Source: Collinsella stercoris DSM 13279 (GTDB lineage Bacteria; Actinomycetota; Coriobacteriia; Coriobacteriales; Coriobacteriaceae). From it: DNA of 64,000 nt. The stretch spans positions 1,736,001 to 1,800,000 of the forward strand of contig NZ_CP085935.1 of the NCBI RefSeq assembly GCF_020735465.1, written 5' to 3'. Every line of letters starts with the position of its first letter. Position 1 is the stretch's first letter. Below the pieces are notes generated by a model. It saw only the letters and a program-made list of their open reading frames with translations, ran no database searches and had not been told where the DNA came from. The position numbers and the translations under genes are program-made. Of the stretch, positions 1 to 7,898 are shown piece after piece.

Positions 1-1349
1 GCGGCCTCGGACTTCACGGAATTGGTGATGCCGAAGAGCAGGACGGCGCCGAGCAGGGCGATGCCGAGGGCCTGGCCCACGTTGCGCATGGTGGTCTGGA
101 TACCGCCGGACTGGGCGGCGTCGCGCTCGTTCACGGCCAGGGCGACGACGTTGTTGGCCTGGGAGGACACGATGCCCGCGCCGGCACCGGCCAGGAAGGC
201 GCCCAGGTAGATGAGCATATTGTTCACGCCGGTCTTGGTGACGGCCATGGCCATGCAGCCGAGGGCGGCGGCCATGACGATGTAGCCGAGCTGGATGACG
301 CGGCGGGGATTGGCGTTCGGGCAGAACTTGGGGATGCCCATGGAGAACGCGAAGGTGGGGGCGCCGGTGACGATGGAGATCACGCCGACGGTGATGGCGG
401 ACCAGCCGGCGACGAGCTGCAGGTAGGGAGCCATGAGGATCGCCTGGACGCCCATGAAGAAGAAGGTAATGGCGGAGGCGGCGAGGCCGGCGAGAACCTG
501 CGGGGTCTTGAGGAAGGACTGGGGCAGCAGGGCGAGGCCGTTCTTGGCCTCGACCTTCTTCTCGACGACGACGAGGACGGCGAGAATGATCAGGCCCGCG
601 ATGACCATGGGGATGGCGGGCGAGAAGCCGGCGATGGAGGGAGCGCCGGGGAAGGCCTCGACGAGACCCCAAGAGGAGATCTGGGAGATGCCGACGAGGA
701 ACAGGAACAGGCCGAGGCCGGCGAGGGCGACGCCGATGCCGTCGAACTTGAGCTTGCCGTCATTCTGCTCGATCTCGGGCAGCTTGAAGGAGAGCAGCAG
801 CACGATGGCGAAGTAGGCGGCGAGCACGAGGAAGGTGACCTTCATGCCGGCCATCTCCATGACCACGCCGAGCACGAGGGGCAGCAGGGCGGAGAGGCCG
901 GAGGCGGCGCCGATGCAGCCGAACGCCAGCGCGCGGTTGGCACCGAAGTAGATCTTGGGGACGAGGCCCAGGACGGAGGGGATCATGAAGGAGGCGCCGA
1001 AGCCGACGAGGACGCGGCCGCCCCAGATGAAGACCATCATGTTGGGGGCGAAGGCGAGGACGACCTCACCGAGGGCGCACAGGGCGGCACCAATGCGGAA
1101 GTTCTTCTTCCAGCCGATAATGGTGCCCATCATGCCGCCGGCGATCATGAAGGCGCCGGCCATGAGGGAGTACACCATGTTGGCGAGCTGGATGTCGGCG
1201 ACGGTGGCGCCGAGGTCCTGGGTGAGGGCGGTGGCGGCGAGCGACAGGGCGCCGTTATCGCCCGAGGTGCCCATCTGGGCGAGGATAAGGACGAGAATCG
1301 GGAGAACGAGGAACTTCTCCTTCCCCTCCTTTGCAGCAGTAGACGCCAT
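1..1349 (-). CDS. MFS transporter, DHA2-like (3' end outside window)
   Basis: Inner-membrane transporter of the major facilitator superfamily, probably a proton-driven exporter. The left edge of the window cuts it, so about 449 N-terminal codons are seen and the C-terminus is missing. The protein opens with MASTAAKEGKEKFL and then runs through about 13 hydrophobic helices, which suits the 14-helix DHA2 group better than the 12-helix groups. The ATG at 1349 was chosen because AAAGGAAGA lies just upstream. The substrate cannot be predicted. A 16-bp palindrome at 1524-1539 lies upstream and recurs ahead of the next gene, so the two are probably co-regulated (inference). Confidence 0.85.
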   Translation of the reverse strand, partial: MASTAAKEGKEKFLVLPILVLILAQMGTSGDNGALSLAATALTQDLGATVADIQLANMVYSLMAGAFMIAGGMMGTIIGWKKNFRIGAALCALGEVVLAFAPNMMVFIWGGRVLVGFGASFMIPSVLGLVPKIYFGANRALAFGCIGAASGLSALLPLVLGVVMEMAGMKVTFLVLAAYFAIVLLLSFKLPEIEQNDGKLKFDGIGVALAGLGLFLFLVGISQISSWGLVEAFPGAPSIAGFSPAIPMVIAGLIILAVLVVVEKKVEAKNGLALLPQSFLKTPQVLAGLAASAITFFFMGVQAILMAPYLQLVAGWSAITVGVISIVTGAPTFAFSMGIPKFCPNANPRRVIQLGYIVMAAALGCMAMAVTKTGVNNMLIYLGAFLAGAGAGIVSSQANNVVALAVNERDAAQSGGIQTTMRNVGQALGIALLGAVLLFGITNSVKSEA

Positions 1350-1523
1350 AGCATCTTCCTTTCTTCTACGGGAGACGCTCCTTTACGCCCCCTCTCGAAA
1401 AACAGGTCCGGACAAGCGCCCAATCGGCGGTCCCCATCCGCCTCCGCAGCGGCGCGCAGGCGCCGGATCACTGTGTTCAAAATGAGGATACGCCGACATA
1501 TTCACGCACTTGAGCAGTACATC

Positions 1524-1539
1524 TGCCGTATCTACGGCA
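1524..1539. promoter_or_regulatory. Palindromic operator-like site upstream of MFS gene
   Basis: The sequence TGCCGTA-TC-TACGGCA is a near-perfect 16-bp inverted repeat centred about 180 bp upstream of the MFS start. A closely matching site, TGCCGCA-TC-TGCGGAA, lies at 2234-2249 upstream of the neighbouring gene. A weak -10 (TATCCT, minus strand, 1485-1490) with a poor -35 lies downstream, as at activator-dependent promoters. The regulator is unknown and is not encoded in this window. Confidence 0.5.
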
Positions 1540-1580
1540 ATCAGTCCGCACAGCGCGCCGAAGGCGAGGCCCCGCCGACG

Positions 1581-1603
1581 AAAAAAGCCCCGCCGAAGCG
1601 GGG
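1581..1603 (-). terminator. Rho-independent terminator of the 165-aa membrane protein gene
   Basis: On the minus strand GCCCCGC pairs with GCGGGGC around a short TTCG-type loop and is followed directly by TTTTTT. It lies 55-77 bp downstream of the stop codon at 1658. Confidence 0.85.
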
Positions 1604-1657
1604 CCCTGTGGCTTCGCGTCACGCCAAAAGCGCCGCGCGATATGCGCATGGATATGC

Positions 1658-2155
1658 CTACTTGGCCTCGAGCTCGAAGCCGATGGTGGTGCGGGTCACG
1701 ACGATGAAGCCGGACACGAGGCCGACGATCGCGCACATGCAACCCTTGAAGACCATCATGCTGGTGCGGGTGAGCGGCAGGGGCAGGACGAGAGTGAAGA
1801 CCCAGGCCAGGGCGCCGGCGATGAGGGCGGCGATGATGCCGACCGGGATGGACAGGGTCACGGTGCCGCCGGGGAGCTTGGCGATGATGCTGTTGCAATC
1901 GGCGTCGGCCTTGTACACGCCCTTCTTGAGGTCCATCTTGGTGAGCGGGACGACGCACCAGGTGAGGATCAGGCCGAGCAGGGCGCCGGTCATGACGATC
2001 TCCTCGATGATCTTGCCGGCGGCGAAGGTCACATCGGGGTTGGAGGCGTTCATGCCGAAGAAGATCGCCGCGTTGACGATGCCGTTGATGATGCCGTAGC
2101 CGATGACGCACTTGTTCGCGAGATAGCTCTTGTACTCTTTGGTTTCCGCAGCCAT
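1658..2155 (-). CDS. Four-helix membrane protein of unknown function
   Basis: A 165-residue protein with four predicted membrane helices (about residues 13-35, 48-70, 98-125 and 133-155) and a charged loop in the middle (KMDLKKGVYKADADC). I do not recognise the family. The ATG at 2155 is preceded by GGGGAGGG at good spacing; a longer upstream reading frame exists but has no comparable ribosome site. It has its own terminator at 1581. A palindrome shared with the adjacent MFS gene lies upstream of its promoter, suggesting a joint role, for example in export or stress (inference). Confidence 0.8.
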   Translation of the reverse strand: MAAETKEYKSYLANKCVIGYGIINGIVNAAIFFGMNASNPDVTFAAGKIIEEIVMTGALLGLILTWCVVPLTKMDLKKGVYKADADCNSIIAKLPGGTVTLSIPVGIIAALIAGALAWVFTLVLPLPLTRTSMMVFKGCMCAIVGLVSGFIVVTRTTIGFELEAK

Positions 2156-2189
2156 GCTGGACCCTCCCCTTGTAGCGTGCTTTTTGCCC

Positions 2190-2219
2190 AACATAGTGTA
2201 TATGCGTGGGATGGGGCAA
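2190..2219 (-). promoter_or_regulatory. Candidate promoter of the four-helix membrane protein gene
   Basis: Minus strand -35 TTGCCC and -10 TATGTT are separated by 18 bp. The palindrome at 2234-2249 lies 14 bp upstream of the -35, centred near -58 from the expected start, where class I activators bind. Confidence 0.4.
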
Positions 2220-2233
2220 TTTAACACAACGTT

Positions 2234-2249
2234 TGCCGCATCTGCGGAA
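2234..2249. promoter_or_regulatory. Second copy of the palindromic operator-like site
   Basis: TGCCGCA-TC-TGCGGAA. It differs from the site at 1524-1539 mainly by a C-to-T change on one arm matched by G-to-A on the other, keeping the symmetry. Consensus TGCCGYATCTRCGGMA. Confidence 0.5.
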
Positions 2250-2313
2250 AAGCGCACCGACGCGCCCCCTTCGTCTTGCGGCTCATGCGGCCCGCATGCC
2301 GGCCGCGCGCCAT

Positions 2314-2348
2314 GAAAATGCCCCGGCGCCTTTTGAGAGGCGCCGGGG
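2314..2348 (-). terminator. Terminator downstream of the hsp20 gene
   Basis: A 10-bp perfect stem, CCCCGGCGCC with GGCGCCGGGG, around an 8-nt loop, followed on the minus strand by CATTTTC. It begins 25 bp after the hsp20 stop. The T run is short, so termination may be partial. Confidence 0.7.
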
Positions 2349-2372
2349 CGGCGGCGGGACTTACCGGAAAGG

Positions 2373-2804
2373 CTAGTCGATGGCGATCTTGGTGACGTTC
2401 TTCTTCTCAACGAACTTGGGAACGTTGACCGTGAGCACGCCGTCGGCAAACGTGGCGGACAAACCCTCGCTCGCCGCGTCCTTGAGATACACACCGCGGG
2501 TGGCGCTGTAGGAAGTGAACTCGCGCTGGAGGTAGTTCTTGCCCTTGTCCTCTTCCTTCTCCTCAGCGTTGACGGAGATGGACAGACGGCCCTCGTTAAG
2601 CTCGACGTCAAGATCGTCCTTAGTCACACCGGTGAGGTAGGCCTTGACCTCGTAGGCATCGCCCTTGTCCTCAACGTCGATGGGGAACGCCTTGGAGGAC
2701 AACGCGGCACGCGGGATATCCATCATGTCGTCGAAAATGTTGAACAGCGAGTTGGCGGAAACGGGGAGAACGCCATAACCCTGACGATACGGAACCATTG
2801 CCAT
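2373..2804 (-). CDS. Small heat-shock protein, Hsp20/alpha-crystallin family
   Basis: ATP-independent holdase chaperone of the cytoplasm, 143 residues, usual for the family. The N-terminus is short (LFNIFDDMMD), the alpha-crystallin domain spans about residues 38-135, with the typical AYLTGVTKDDLDVELNEGRL segment and a C-terminal strand ending in VPKF. The ATG at 2804 follows AAGGAGTG. It stands alone between two terminator or repeat regions. A sigma70-like promoter is proposed at 2893-2922; no clear CIRCE or HAIR element was seen, so how it is heat-regulated is unknown. Confidence 0.93.
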   Translation of the reverse strand: MAMVPYRQGYGVLPVSANSLFNIFDDMMDIPRAALSSKAFPIDVEDKGDAYEVKAYLTGVTKDDLDVELNEGRLSISVNAEEKEEDKGKNYLQREFTSYSATRGVYLKDAASEGLSATFADGVLTVNVPKFVEKKNVTKIAID

Positions 2805-2892
2805 AATCGATCACTCCTTCGTGATGCGCGCGGGGTCCATGCCCCGCGCTAAACACGCGCTCAGCGGGTGCGTGCCTTTGTTTGACATCTTC

Positions 2893-2922
2893 GTTATGCC
2901 CGTCCCGCACTCAGTTATTCAA
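2893..2922 (-). promoter_or_regulatory. Candidate promoter of hsp20
   Basis: Minus strand -35 TTGAAT, 18-bp spacer, -10 CATAAC. The leader to the ATG is about 80 nt. Confidence 0.45.
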
Positions 2923-3023
2923 TGTAATGGAAGTTTTTTAAGCGTCATATAGTCATCAAATCTAAGCGCAACATACTTAGATTTATGGCGACACGCGCAT
3001 CGGAACATTGCGATGGCGAATCG

Positions 3024-3175
3024 CTGCCAAAAATAAGGCGATTATGTAACGAAAAACGCGACCCTCCGAGTACAAGCCCCAAATCGATGAGCGTTATCTG
3101 GGAAAACGCTCATGTTTTGCAAGGTCTACTCGACCCATTGGAAAATTCGTTACATAATCGCGCGATTTGCGGCAG
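3024..3175. repeat. Palindromic element family 1, copy 1 (152 bp)
   Basis: Inverted-repeat element with arms at 3024-3053 and 3146-3175. Each arm starts CTGCC and ends GCGATTATGTAACGAA reading inward; 25 of 30 positions pair. Inside lie a second short inverted pair (CGAGTA with TACTCG) and a central hairpin (ATGAGCGTT with AACGCTCAT). Related elements lie at 12810-12960, 34811-34960 and 44482-44616. Copies 2 and 3 carry AAAAGG where this copy has ATTATG, in both arms. It lies downstream of the cytidylate-kinase-like gene and upstream of hsp20. Function unknown. Confidence 0.85.
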
Positions 3176-3232
3176 GGCACCCCAAAGAGGGGCCCCGCCG
3201 TCTTGGTTCTGTGGATCTTTGCGCAGCCCCAC

Positions 3233-3377
3233 GACCGCTATCGATCCTGTCGGCCTTCCAAGACCGCTGTCGACCTTGTCGGCGTTCCATGCCCGCTATC
3301 GGTCTTGCTGGTGTTCCATGCCCGCTATCGACCTTGTCGGCGTTCCCCGCCAGCTATTGGTCTTGACGCTGCTCAAC
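3233..3377. repeat. Tandem repeat, 29-bp unit, about 5 copies
   Basis: Five imperfect units of 29 bp, typical unit beginning GCCCGCTATCG and ending GGCGTTCC. The last unit encodes the final residues (KTGVEQRQDQ) of the kinase-like gene ending at 3354, so the array has grown at the 3' end of that gene. Confidence 0.8.
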
Positions 3378-4049
3378 GCCCGTTTTTACCTGATCAAGCT
3401 CGCTCAGTTTGAAACGGTACGCCGCCGCAATCACGTCCACACAGCCTTGGCGTCCGAGCTTCGCGCGGTTGACCACGAGGTCCTTGCCGTCCGTCATCTT
3501 CCACTTGCCTGCGGAATAGCGCTTATAAAACGCCTCGCGCGCATGCTGCATCTCGCGCACCAGCTTGGCACCCGCACGCTTGTCCAGCCCGCGCTTGGCG
3601 CGAACGATCTCGACGCGCTCATCAAACGGCGCCGTCACCAGCACGGCGATGTGGTTGGGGCTGTTGCGCAGCAGGTAGTCGGACAGGCGGCCCTCAATGA
3701 TGCAACTCCGCGTAGCCGCCAAATCCACAATCACCTGGCTCATCGACTTGAACAGCTTATCGGAGAGCGTGCGCGAGTCGACCCGATCGGGCAAAAACGC
3801 CATGAACTCCGCCGCCATGCGCTCATCGTACTCGGCGACCTTGTCCAACGCCTCGCCCGCGCGCGACGCGGAGCGCACGAGCAGCTCGTTGTCATACAGC
3901 GGAATCCCCAGCTCGACGGAGAGCATCTTGCCGATCTCGTGCCCCTCGGCGCCATAGTCGCGCGCGATGGTAATGACCACGGGTTGATCGACGCGCGCCT
4001 CTTGATCTGCGGCGATCCTGCGTTCGTGCATGTTTTTCAAAAATCCCAT
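3354..4049 (-). CDS. Cytidylate kinase-like family protein
   Basis: A 231-residue P-loop protein of the cytidylate-kinase-like family. The N-terminal ITIARDYGAEGHEIGKML segment is the family version of the nucleotide-binding loop. Members are predicted nucleotide kinases, but the substrate of this subfamily is not established. The ATG at 4049 was chosen for AAAGGA five bases upstream; longer in-frame starts lack a ribosome site. It lies 180 bp downstream of the amino-acid ABC operon on the same strand and may be read through from it. The last ten residues lie in a 29-bp tandem repeat. Confidence 0.8.
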   Translation of the reverse strand: MGFLKNMHERRIAADQEARVDQPVVITIARDYGAEGHEIGKMLSVELGIPLYDNELLVRSASRAGEALDKVAEYDERMAAEFMAFLPDRVDSRTLSDKLFKSMSQVIVDLAATRSCIIEGRLSDYLLRNSPNHIAVLVTAPFDERVEIVRAKRGLDKRAGAKLVREMQHAREAFYKRYSAGKWKMTDGKDLVVNRAKLGRQGCVDVIAAAYRFKLSELDQVKTGVEQRQDQ

Positions 4050-4230
4050 GACAGTCCTTTCAACAACGGCAAGGTGTGGACGGAGCGGGGCACATGCAAT
4101 CAACCTGAGGCATGCGCCCGCATGTGGCCGGCAGCGTACGAACAACCACGCACCGCCGCGCCTCGGGTCGTGCCCGCCCGCGCCCATCGCACACGGCGCC
4201 CCGCTTCAACGGTGCGCCGCGCCAAGTCGC

Positions 4231-4869
4231 TTACGCGGCAATTGCCCTACGCTGGAACCGGCGCACCAGCAGCGAGATGCCAAAGTTCAGGGCAAAGTAC
4301 AGGGCGAACACAAAGCCATAGAGCATGAGCACCTGATCGAGCGAGACCGCATGGGCCATGACGACGTTGGTGGTGTACATGAACTCGGCAACGTTGATGC
4401 CCGATAGATACGAGCTGTCCTTGATCACCGTGGTGCACTGGCCAAACAGCGCGGGCGTGATGGTCTTGAACGTCTGCGGCAAGATGATGTAGCGCATGGT
4501 GGCAAAAAAGCCGAAGCCCTGGCTCTGCGCCGCCTCGAACTGACCGGCGGGAATGGCGTTGAGGCCCGCGCGCACGATCTCGGCCATGACGGCGCTCGTG
4601 AACAGCGTGAACGCGAGAGTCGAGATAAAGATGTCCAGACCCTGCACCGTAAAGTAAATAAAGAGGATCCACAGCAGGTTGGGCGTGCAGCGGAACAGCT
4701 CGATATAAGCGCTCACCAACCAGCGAAGCGGCCGCGGCCCGTAGGCCTTGACGAGGGCGAGCACCGTGCCCAGGATGACCGAGCAGACGATGGACAGCGC
4801 CGAGATCTCGATGGTCTTGACGAAGCCGCCCATGATGTAGACGAGATTCGTTGCATTGAAGATCTCCAT
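4231..4869 (-). CDS. Polar amino-acid ABC transporter permease (HisM/GlnP family)
   Basis: Membrane subunit of an amino-acid importer, 212 residues, about five helices. It carries the EAA loop that contacts the ATPase (AGLNAIPAGQFEAAQSQGFG). It starts 3 bp after the stop of the sister permease, and AAAGGAGG lies inside the end of that gene, so the pair is translationally linked. Last gene of the four-gene transport unit ATPase, binding protein, permease, permease. Glutamate, glutamine or a similar solute is likely but not proven. Confidence 0.9.
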   Translation of the reverse strand: MEIFNATNLVYIMGGFVKTIEISALSIVCSVILGTVLALVKAYGPRPLRWLVSAYIELFRCTPNLLWILFIYFTVQGLDIFISTLAFTLFTSAVMAEIVRAGLNAIPAGQFEAAQSQGFGFFATMRYIILPQTFKTITPALFGQCTTVIKDSSYLSGINVAEFMYTTNVVMAHAVSLDQVLMLYGFVFALYFALNFGISLLVRRFQRRAIAA

Positions 4870-4872
4870 CGC

Positions 4873-5631
4873 TTACGCCTCCTTTCCGTTGGCCGTAGCC
4901 GCCACATCGGTCACGCCGGGAATGACCTTGGCGCGCGGGCGCTCCTTGCTGCGACGCTCAAGCCACTGGCCGAGCATGGCAAGCGGAAAGCAGATCAGGA
5001 AGTACATGAAGCAACAGATGATGTAGCCCTGCAGGTAACCGTAAAGGCTCACGAAGTTATCAGAGCGGTACATGAGGTCGCCGCCCGCCACGAGGGCGAG
5101 CACCGAGGTGTTCTTGACCAGGTTGAGCGCCTGGTTGCACAGGGGCGGCAAGATGATCTTGAACGTCTGGGGCAACACGATGTAGGCGTACGTTTGCAGG
5201 CGCGAGAACCCCTGGCTCTGCGCCGCCTCCATCTGACCGCGCGGAACGGCCTCGATGCCCGTGCGGATAACCTCGGCGACGTAGGCCGCGTGATACAGGC
5301 CGACGCCCAGCGCGCCCAGCGCGAACGGCGCGATGCGCACCGGCTGAGCGGCGCCCGTCACAGCCTGCAGGAACTGCGGACCCGCCATATACATAAAGAG
5401 CACCTGCACGGGCAGCGGCGTGTTCTGGTAGAACTCGACATACACGCGGGAGATACCGCGCAGCACGCGCGAGCGCGTGGTGGAGAACACGCCGAGCAGC
5501 GTGCCGAGCGCGAGCGCCAGAGCGAGGCCCGCGACCACGACCTGCAGAGTTACGCCAAATCCATCCCAAAAAGTGTCCATGTTGGCAAACGCCAACGACC
5601 AGCGTTGGGGGTCAAGCAAACCTTCGAGCAT
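4873..5631 (-). CDS. Polar amino-acid ABC transporter permease (HisM family)
   Basis: The first of two permease subunits, 252 residues, with about five helices and an EAA loop (IEAVPRGQMEAAQSQGFS). The ATG directly abuts the TAA of the binding-protein gene (TAAATG), a sign of coupled translation. Together with the 4231-4869 product it should form the heterodimeric channel of the importer. Confidence 0.9.
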   Translation of the reverse strand: MLEGLLDPQRWSLAFANMDTFWDGFGVTLQVVVAGLALALALGTLLGVFSTTRSRVLRGISRVYVEFYQNTPLPVQVLFMYMAGPQFLQAVTGAAQPVRIAPFALGALGVGLYHAAYVAEVIRTGIEAVPRGQMEAAQSQGFSRLQTYAYIVLPQTFKIILPPLCNQALNLVKNTSVLALVAGGDLMYRSDNFVSLYGYLQGYIICCFMYFLICFPLAMLGQWLERRSKERPRAKVIPGVTDVAATANGKEA

Positions 5632-6690
5632 TTACACCAGCCCCCATTCCTTGATCTTCTCATCGAGCCAACCGCTTGCGGCGCAATCGAGCACCGTCTG
5701 ATCGACCACGGCAGACAGGTCGCTGCCCTTTTTGGTAGCAATGCCGTACTGCTGCTCGCCGAACTTGACCTCGGGCTCAAGCAGCTCGACCGTCTCGTTC
5801 ATGTAGCCCGCAAGCGTGGAGCGGTCCATGGCGAAGCAGTCGATGTTGCCCGCGTCGAGCGAGCTCTTGATGATCGGGTAGCCAGAGAACGCCAGGAACT
5901 CCGGCGTGGCGTCAATGTCCTCGTCTTTAAGCATCTGCTCGATGAGGCCCTGCGTGGTGGCGCCCTGGCTCACGCCGATGATGCGCCCGTCGAGGTCGGC
6001 GATGCGCTTGAAGCCGCTGCGCTTCTTGACCATGAGGCCCACGTAGTCCGTGCGGTAGGCGCTTGAGAAATCCCAGCTCTCGCGGCGCTCGGGGGTGATG
6101 GTGTAGGTGGCGCACACGATGTCGAGCTGGTCGTTGTCGATGAGCGGACCGCGGGTCTTGGGCGTGACGTCGGTGAACGCCACGAGCTCGCGCTCGCGCG
6201 CCTCCTCGTAGCTCACACCAAAGATGGACGCGGCGACCTGATAGCACAGGTCGATCTCCATGCCCTCGTACGTACGGGCGGCCGGGTCGTAATAGCCGTA
6301 GCCGGGAACGTCCTTCTTGACGCCCGCGTTGAGCTGACCGCGCGCTTGAATGGCGGCCAACTTGGAGCCGGGGGCGGCGGACGTGGAGCCCTGCTGGGTC
6401 GCTCCTGAGCCCGCGCCACAGCCCGCAAGGACGCCCGCGCCCATCAGGGCCGCCGAGGCGGCGAGGCCGCGCAGCAGCGAACGGCGCGTCGGACAAAAGG
6501 CGGACGTGCGGCCACGGTGCGGCGCGATGGGGCGCTCGCCGGCAGCAGCAACGGAGCCCCGCACCGGTACCGCAGCGGGGCGCACACCGGCAGCAGAAAC
6601 GGAGTCCTGCACCGGTACCGCGGTGCGGCGCTCCTGCTCATGGCCCCGGGCCTCGACGGCGCGCGGGGCGGTATTCGCAAGATTCTTCAT
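5632..6690 (-). CDS. Amino-acid ABC transporter substrate-binding lipoprotein with long N-terminal extension
   Basis: Periplasmic-binding-type protein (SBP_bac_3 fold) that should deliver a polar amino acid to the adjacent permeases. From the ATG at 6690 it has 352 residues. A twin-arginine motif (TRRSLLRGL, residues 68-76) leads into a hydrophobic stretch and a lipobox LAGC with the lipidated Cys at 91. The roughly 65 residues before the signal are abnormal for a secreted protein and contain a duplicated 16-residue unit (AVPVQDSVSAAG and AVPVRGSVAAAG). The binding domain follows, with typical DLDGRIIGVSQGATTQ and MDRSTLAGY segments. An ATG at 6696 is also possible but sits too close to the GAGG site. 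Tat export is inferred only. Confidence 0.85.
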   Translation of the reverse strand: MKNLANTAPRAVEARGHEQERRTAVPVQDSVSAAGVRPAAVPVRGSVAAAGERPIAPHRGRTSAFCPTRRSLLRGLAASAALMGAGVLAGCGAGSGATQQGSTSAAPGSKLAAIQARGQLNAGVKKDVPGYGYYDPAARTYEGMEIDLCYQVAASIFGVSYEEARERELVAFTDVTPKTRGPLIDNDQLDIVCATYTITPERRESWDFSSAYRTDYVGLMVKKRSGFKRIADLDGRIIGVSQGATTQGLIEQMLKDEDIDATPEFLAFSGYPIIKSSLDAGNIDCFAMDRSTLAGYMNETVELLEPEVKFGEQQYGIATKKGSDLSAVVDQTVLDCAASGWLDEKIKEWGLV

Positions 6691-6705
6691 GTGCATCGCC
6701 TCGCC

Positions 6706-7437
6706 CTAGTGCAGGATCTTCGCGAGGAAGTCGCGGCAACGGGGGTTCTGCGGGTTCTCGAAGAAGTGCTCCGGCGAGCCCTCCTCCAGGATGCGACCGT
6801 CGTCCATAAAGATCACGCGGTCGGCCACCTGGCGCGCAAAGCCCATCTCGTGCGTCACGCAGATCATGGTGATGTTCTCCTGCGCGAGCTCGATCATGAC
6901 GTCGAGCACCTCCTGGACCATCTCGGGGTCCAGGGCGCTCGTGGGCTCGTCAAACAGGATGATAGGCTGCTTGGTGCAGAGTGCCCGTGCGATGGCGACG
7001 CGCTGCTGCTGGCCGCCGGAGAGGTTCTGCGGGTACTCGCCCGCCTTGTGCGCCAGGCCGACGCGCTTGAGCGCCGCCATGGCGGCCTCGGTGGCCTCCT
7101 CCTTGGACTTCTTTTGCAGCTTGATGGGCGCGAGCGTGAGGTTGCCCAGCACCGTCATGTTGGGATACAGGTTGAACTGCTGGAACACCATGGAGCTGTA
7201 CGTACGCGCCATCTCCAGGTGGTTCTTCTTGGTGAGCGGGGTGCCGTCGATGATGACCTCGCCGCTCGTGGGCTCCTCCAGGTAATCAACGCAACGGATG
7301 AGCGTGGACTTGCCCGAGCCGGACGGCCCGATGATGACGAGCTTTTCGCCCTCCTTGACCGTGAGGTCGATATCCTTGAGAACGTGCAGGTCGCCAAAGT
7401 ACTTATTCAGGCCCCGAATCTCGATCATATTGGCCAT
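6706..7437 (-). CDS. Polar amino-acid ABC transporter ATP-binding protein (GlnQ-type)
   Basis: Cytoplasmic ATPase, 243 residues, which powers the importer encoded downstream. Walker [10 protein letters not shown] at residues 37-45, signature LSGGQQQR, Walker [13 protein letters not shown] and the switch His in CVTHEMGFA are all intact. The ATG at 7437 follows TAAGGAGGAG. It is the first gene of the operon and lies under the promoter at 7471-7500. Confidence 0.95.
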   Translation of the reverse strand: MANMIEIRGLNKYFGDLHVLKDIDLTVKEGEKLVIIGPSGSGKSTLIRCVDYLEEPTSGEVIIDGTPLTKKNHLEMARTYSSMVFQQFNLYPNMTVLGNLTLAPIKLQKKSKEEATEAAMAALKRVGLAHKAGEYPQNLSGGQQQRVAIARALCTKQPIILFDEPTSALDPEMVQEVLDVMIELAQENITMICVTHEMGFARQVADRVIFMDDGRILEEGSPEHFFENPQNPRCRDFLAKILH

Positions 7438-7470
7438 GCGCTCCTCCTTATGCCAATCAAACAAGTGTCC

Positions 7471-7500
7471 GTTATACCCTATTTGCCCAGCTACATGCAA
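7471..7500 (-). promoter_or_regulatory. Promoter of the amino-acid ABC operon
   Basis: Minus strand -35 TTGCAT and -10 TATAAC with an 18-bp spacer, giving a short leader of about 30 nt before the ATPase gene. Confidence 0.65.
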
Positions 7501-7880
7501 TATTTTGGATTTCAAAACCATTTCAATATCGTTTCTATTGAGCGCACGGGGAGCCGCGTCCGGGGTCCCGGGCGGCGGCGGGAACGCGGGCGGGCACTCG
7601 GGCGAGCGCGCGGGCGGGCACGGGTTCCAGGCGGCAACGGGCGGGGCTCTGGGCGGTGGCGGCACCATGGTCAGGCACTTGGTCGAGTTCGTAGTCGGCA
7701 GCGGGCGCGCGGGCGAACACTCGATCGGACTCGCAATCGGGCGCAACCCGAACAGCCGCCGGCCGAGGGGCCGCCGCCTTCACGCGCAACGACGTTTTGC
7801 ATGAAGCCGACGCACCTCGTTCGCGCCCAAATTCATCTGAGAAAACAACCTTTTGCTGGGCATAATGAGCGACAGACGTC
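7501..7880. other. Intergenic, GC-rich degenerate repeats
   Basis: No convincing gene. The stretch from about 7550 to 7760 is made of irregular short repeats rich in GGGCGGGC and GGGCACTCGG. A possible plus-strand -10 (CATAAT, near 7861) could serve the next gene, but no good -35 was found. Confidence 0.5.
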
Positions 7881-7898
7881 TGTTTAAAAGGAGGCACC

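Noticed and set aside
2805..3023. CIRCE or HAIR heat-shock operator for hsp20
   Set aside because: A partial ACTCA word occurs, but no proper inverted repeat with the right spacing.
3024..3175. Insertion sequence remnant with known terminal repeats
   Set aside because: No transposase fragment and no target-site duplication is visible at any copy, so I report only an unclassified repeat.
3233..3377. Short regular repeats that might be a CRISPR array
   Set aside because: Units of 20-42 bp are directly adjacent with no unique spacers, and no cas gene is present.
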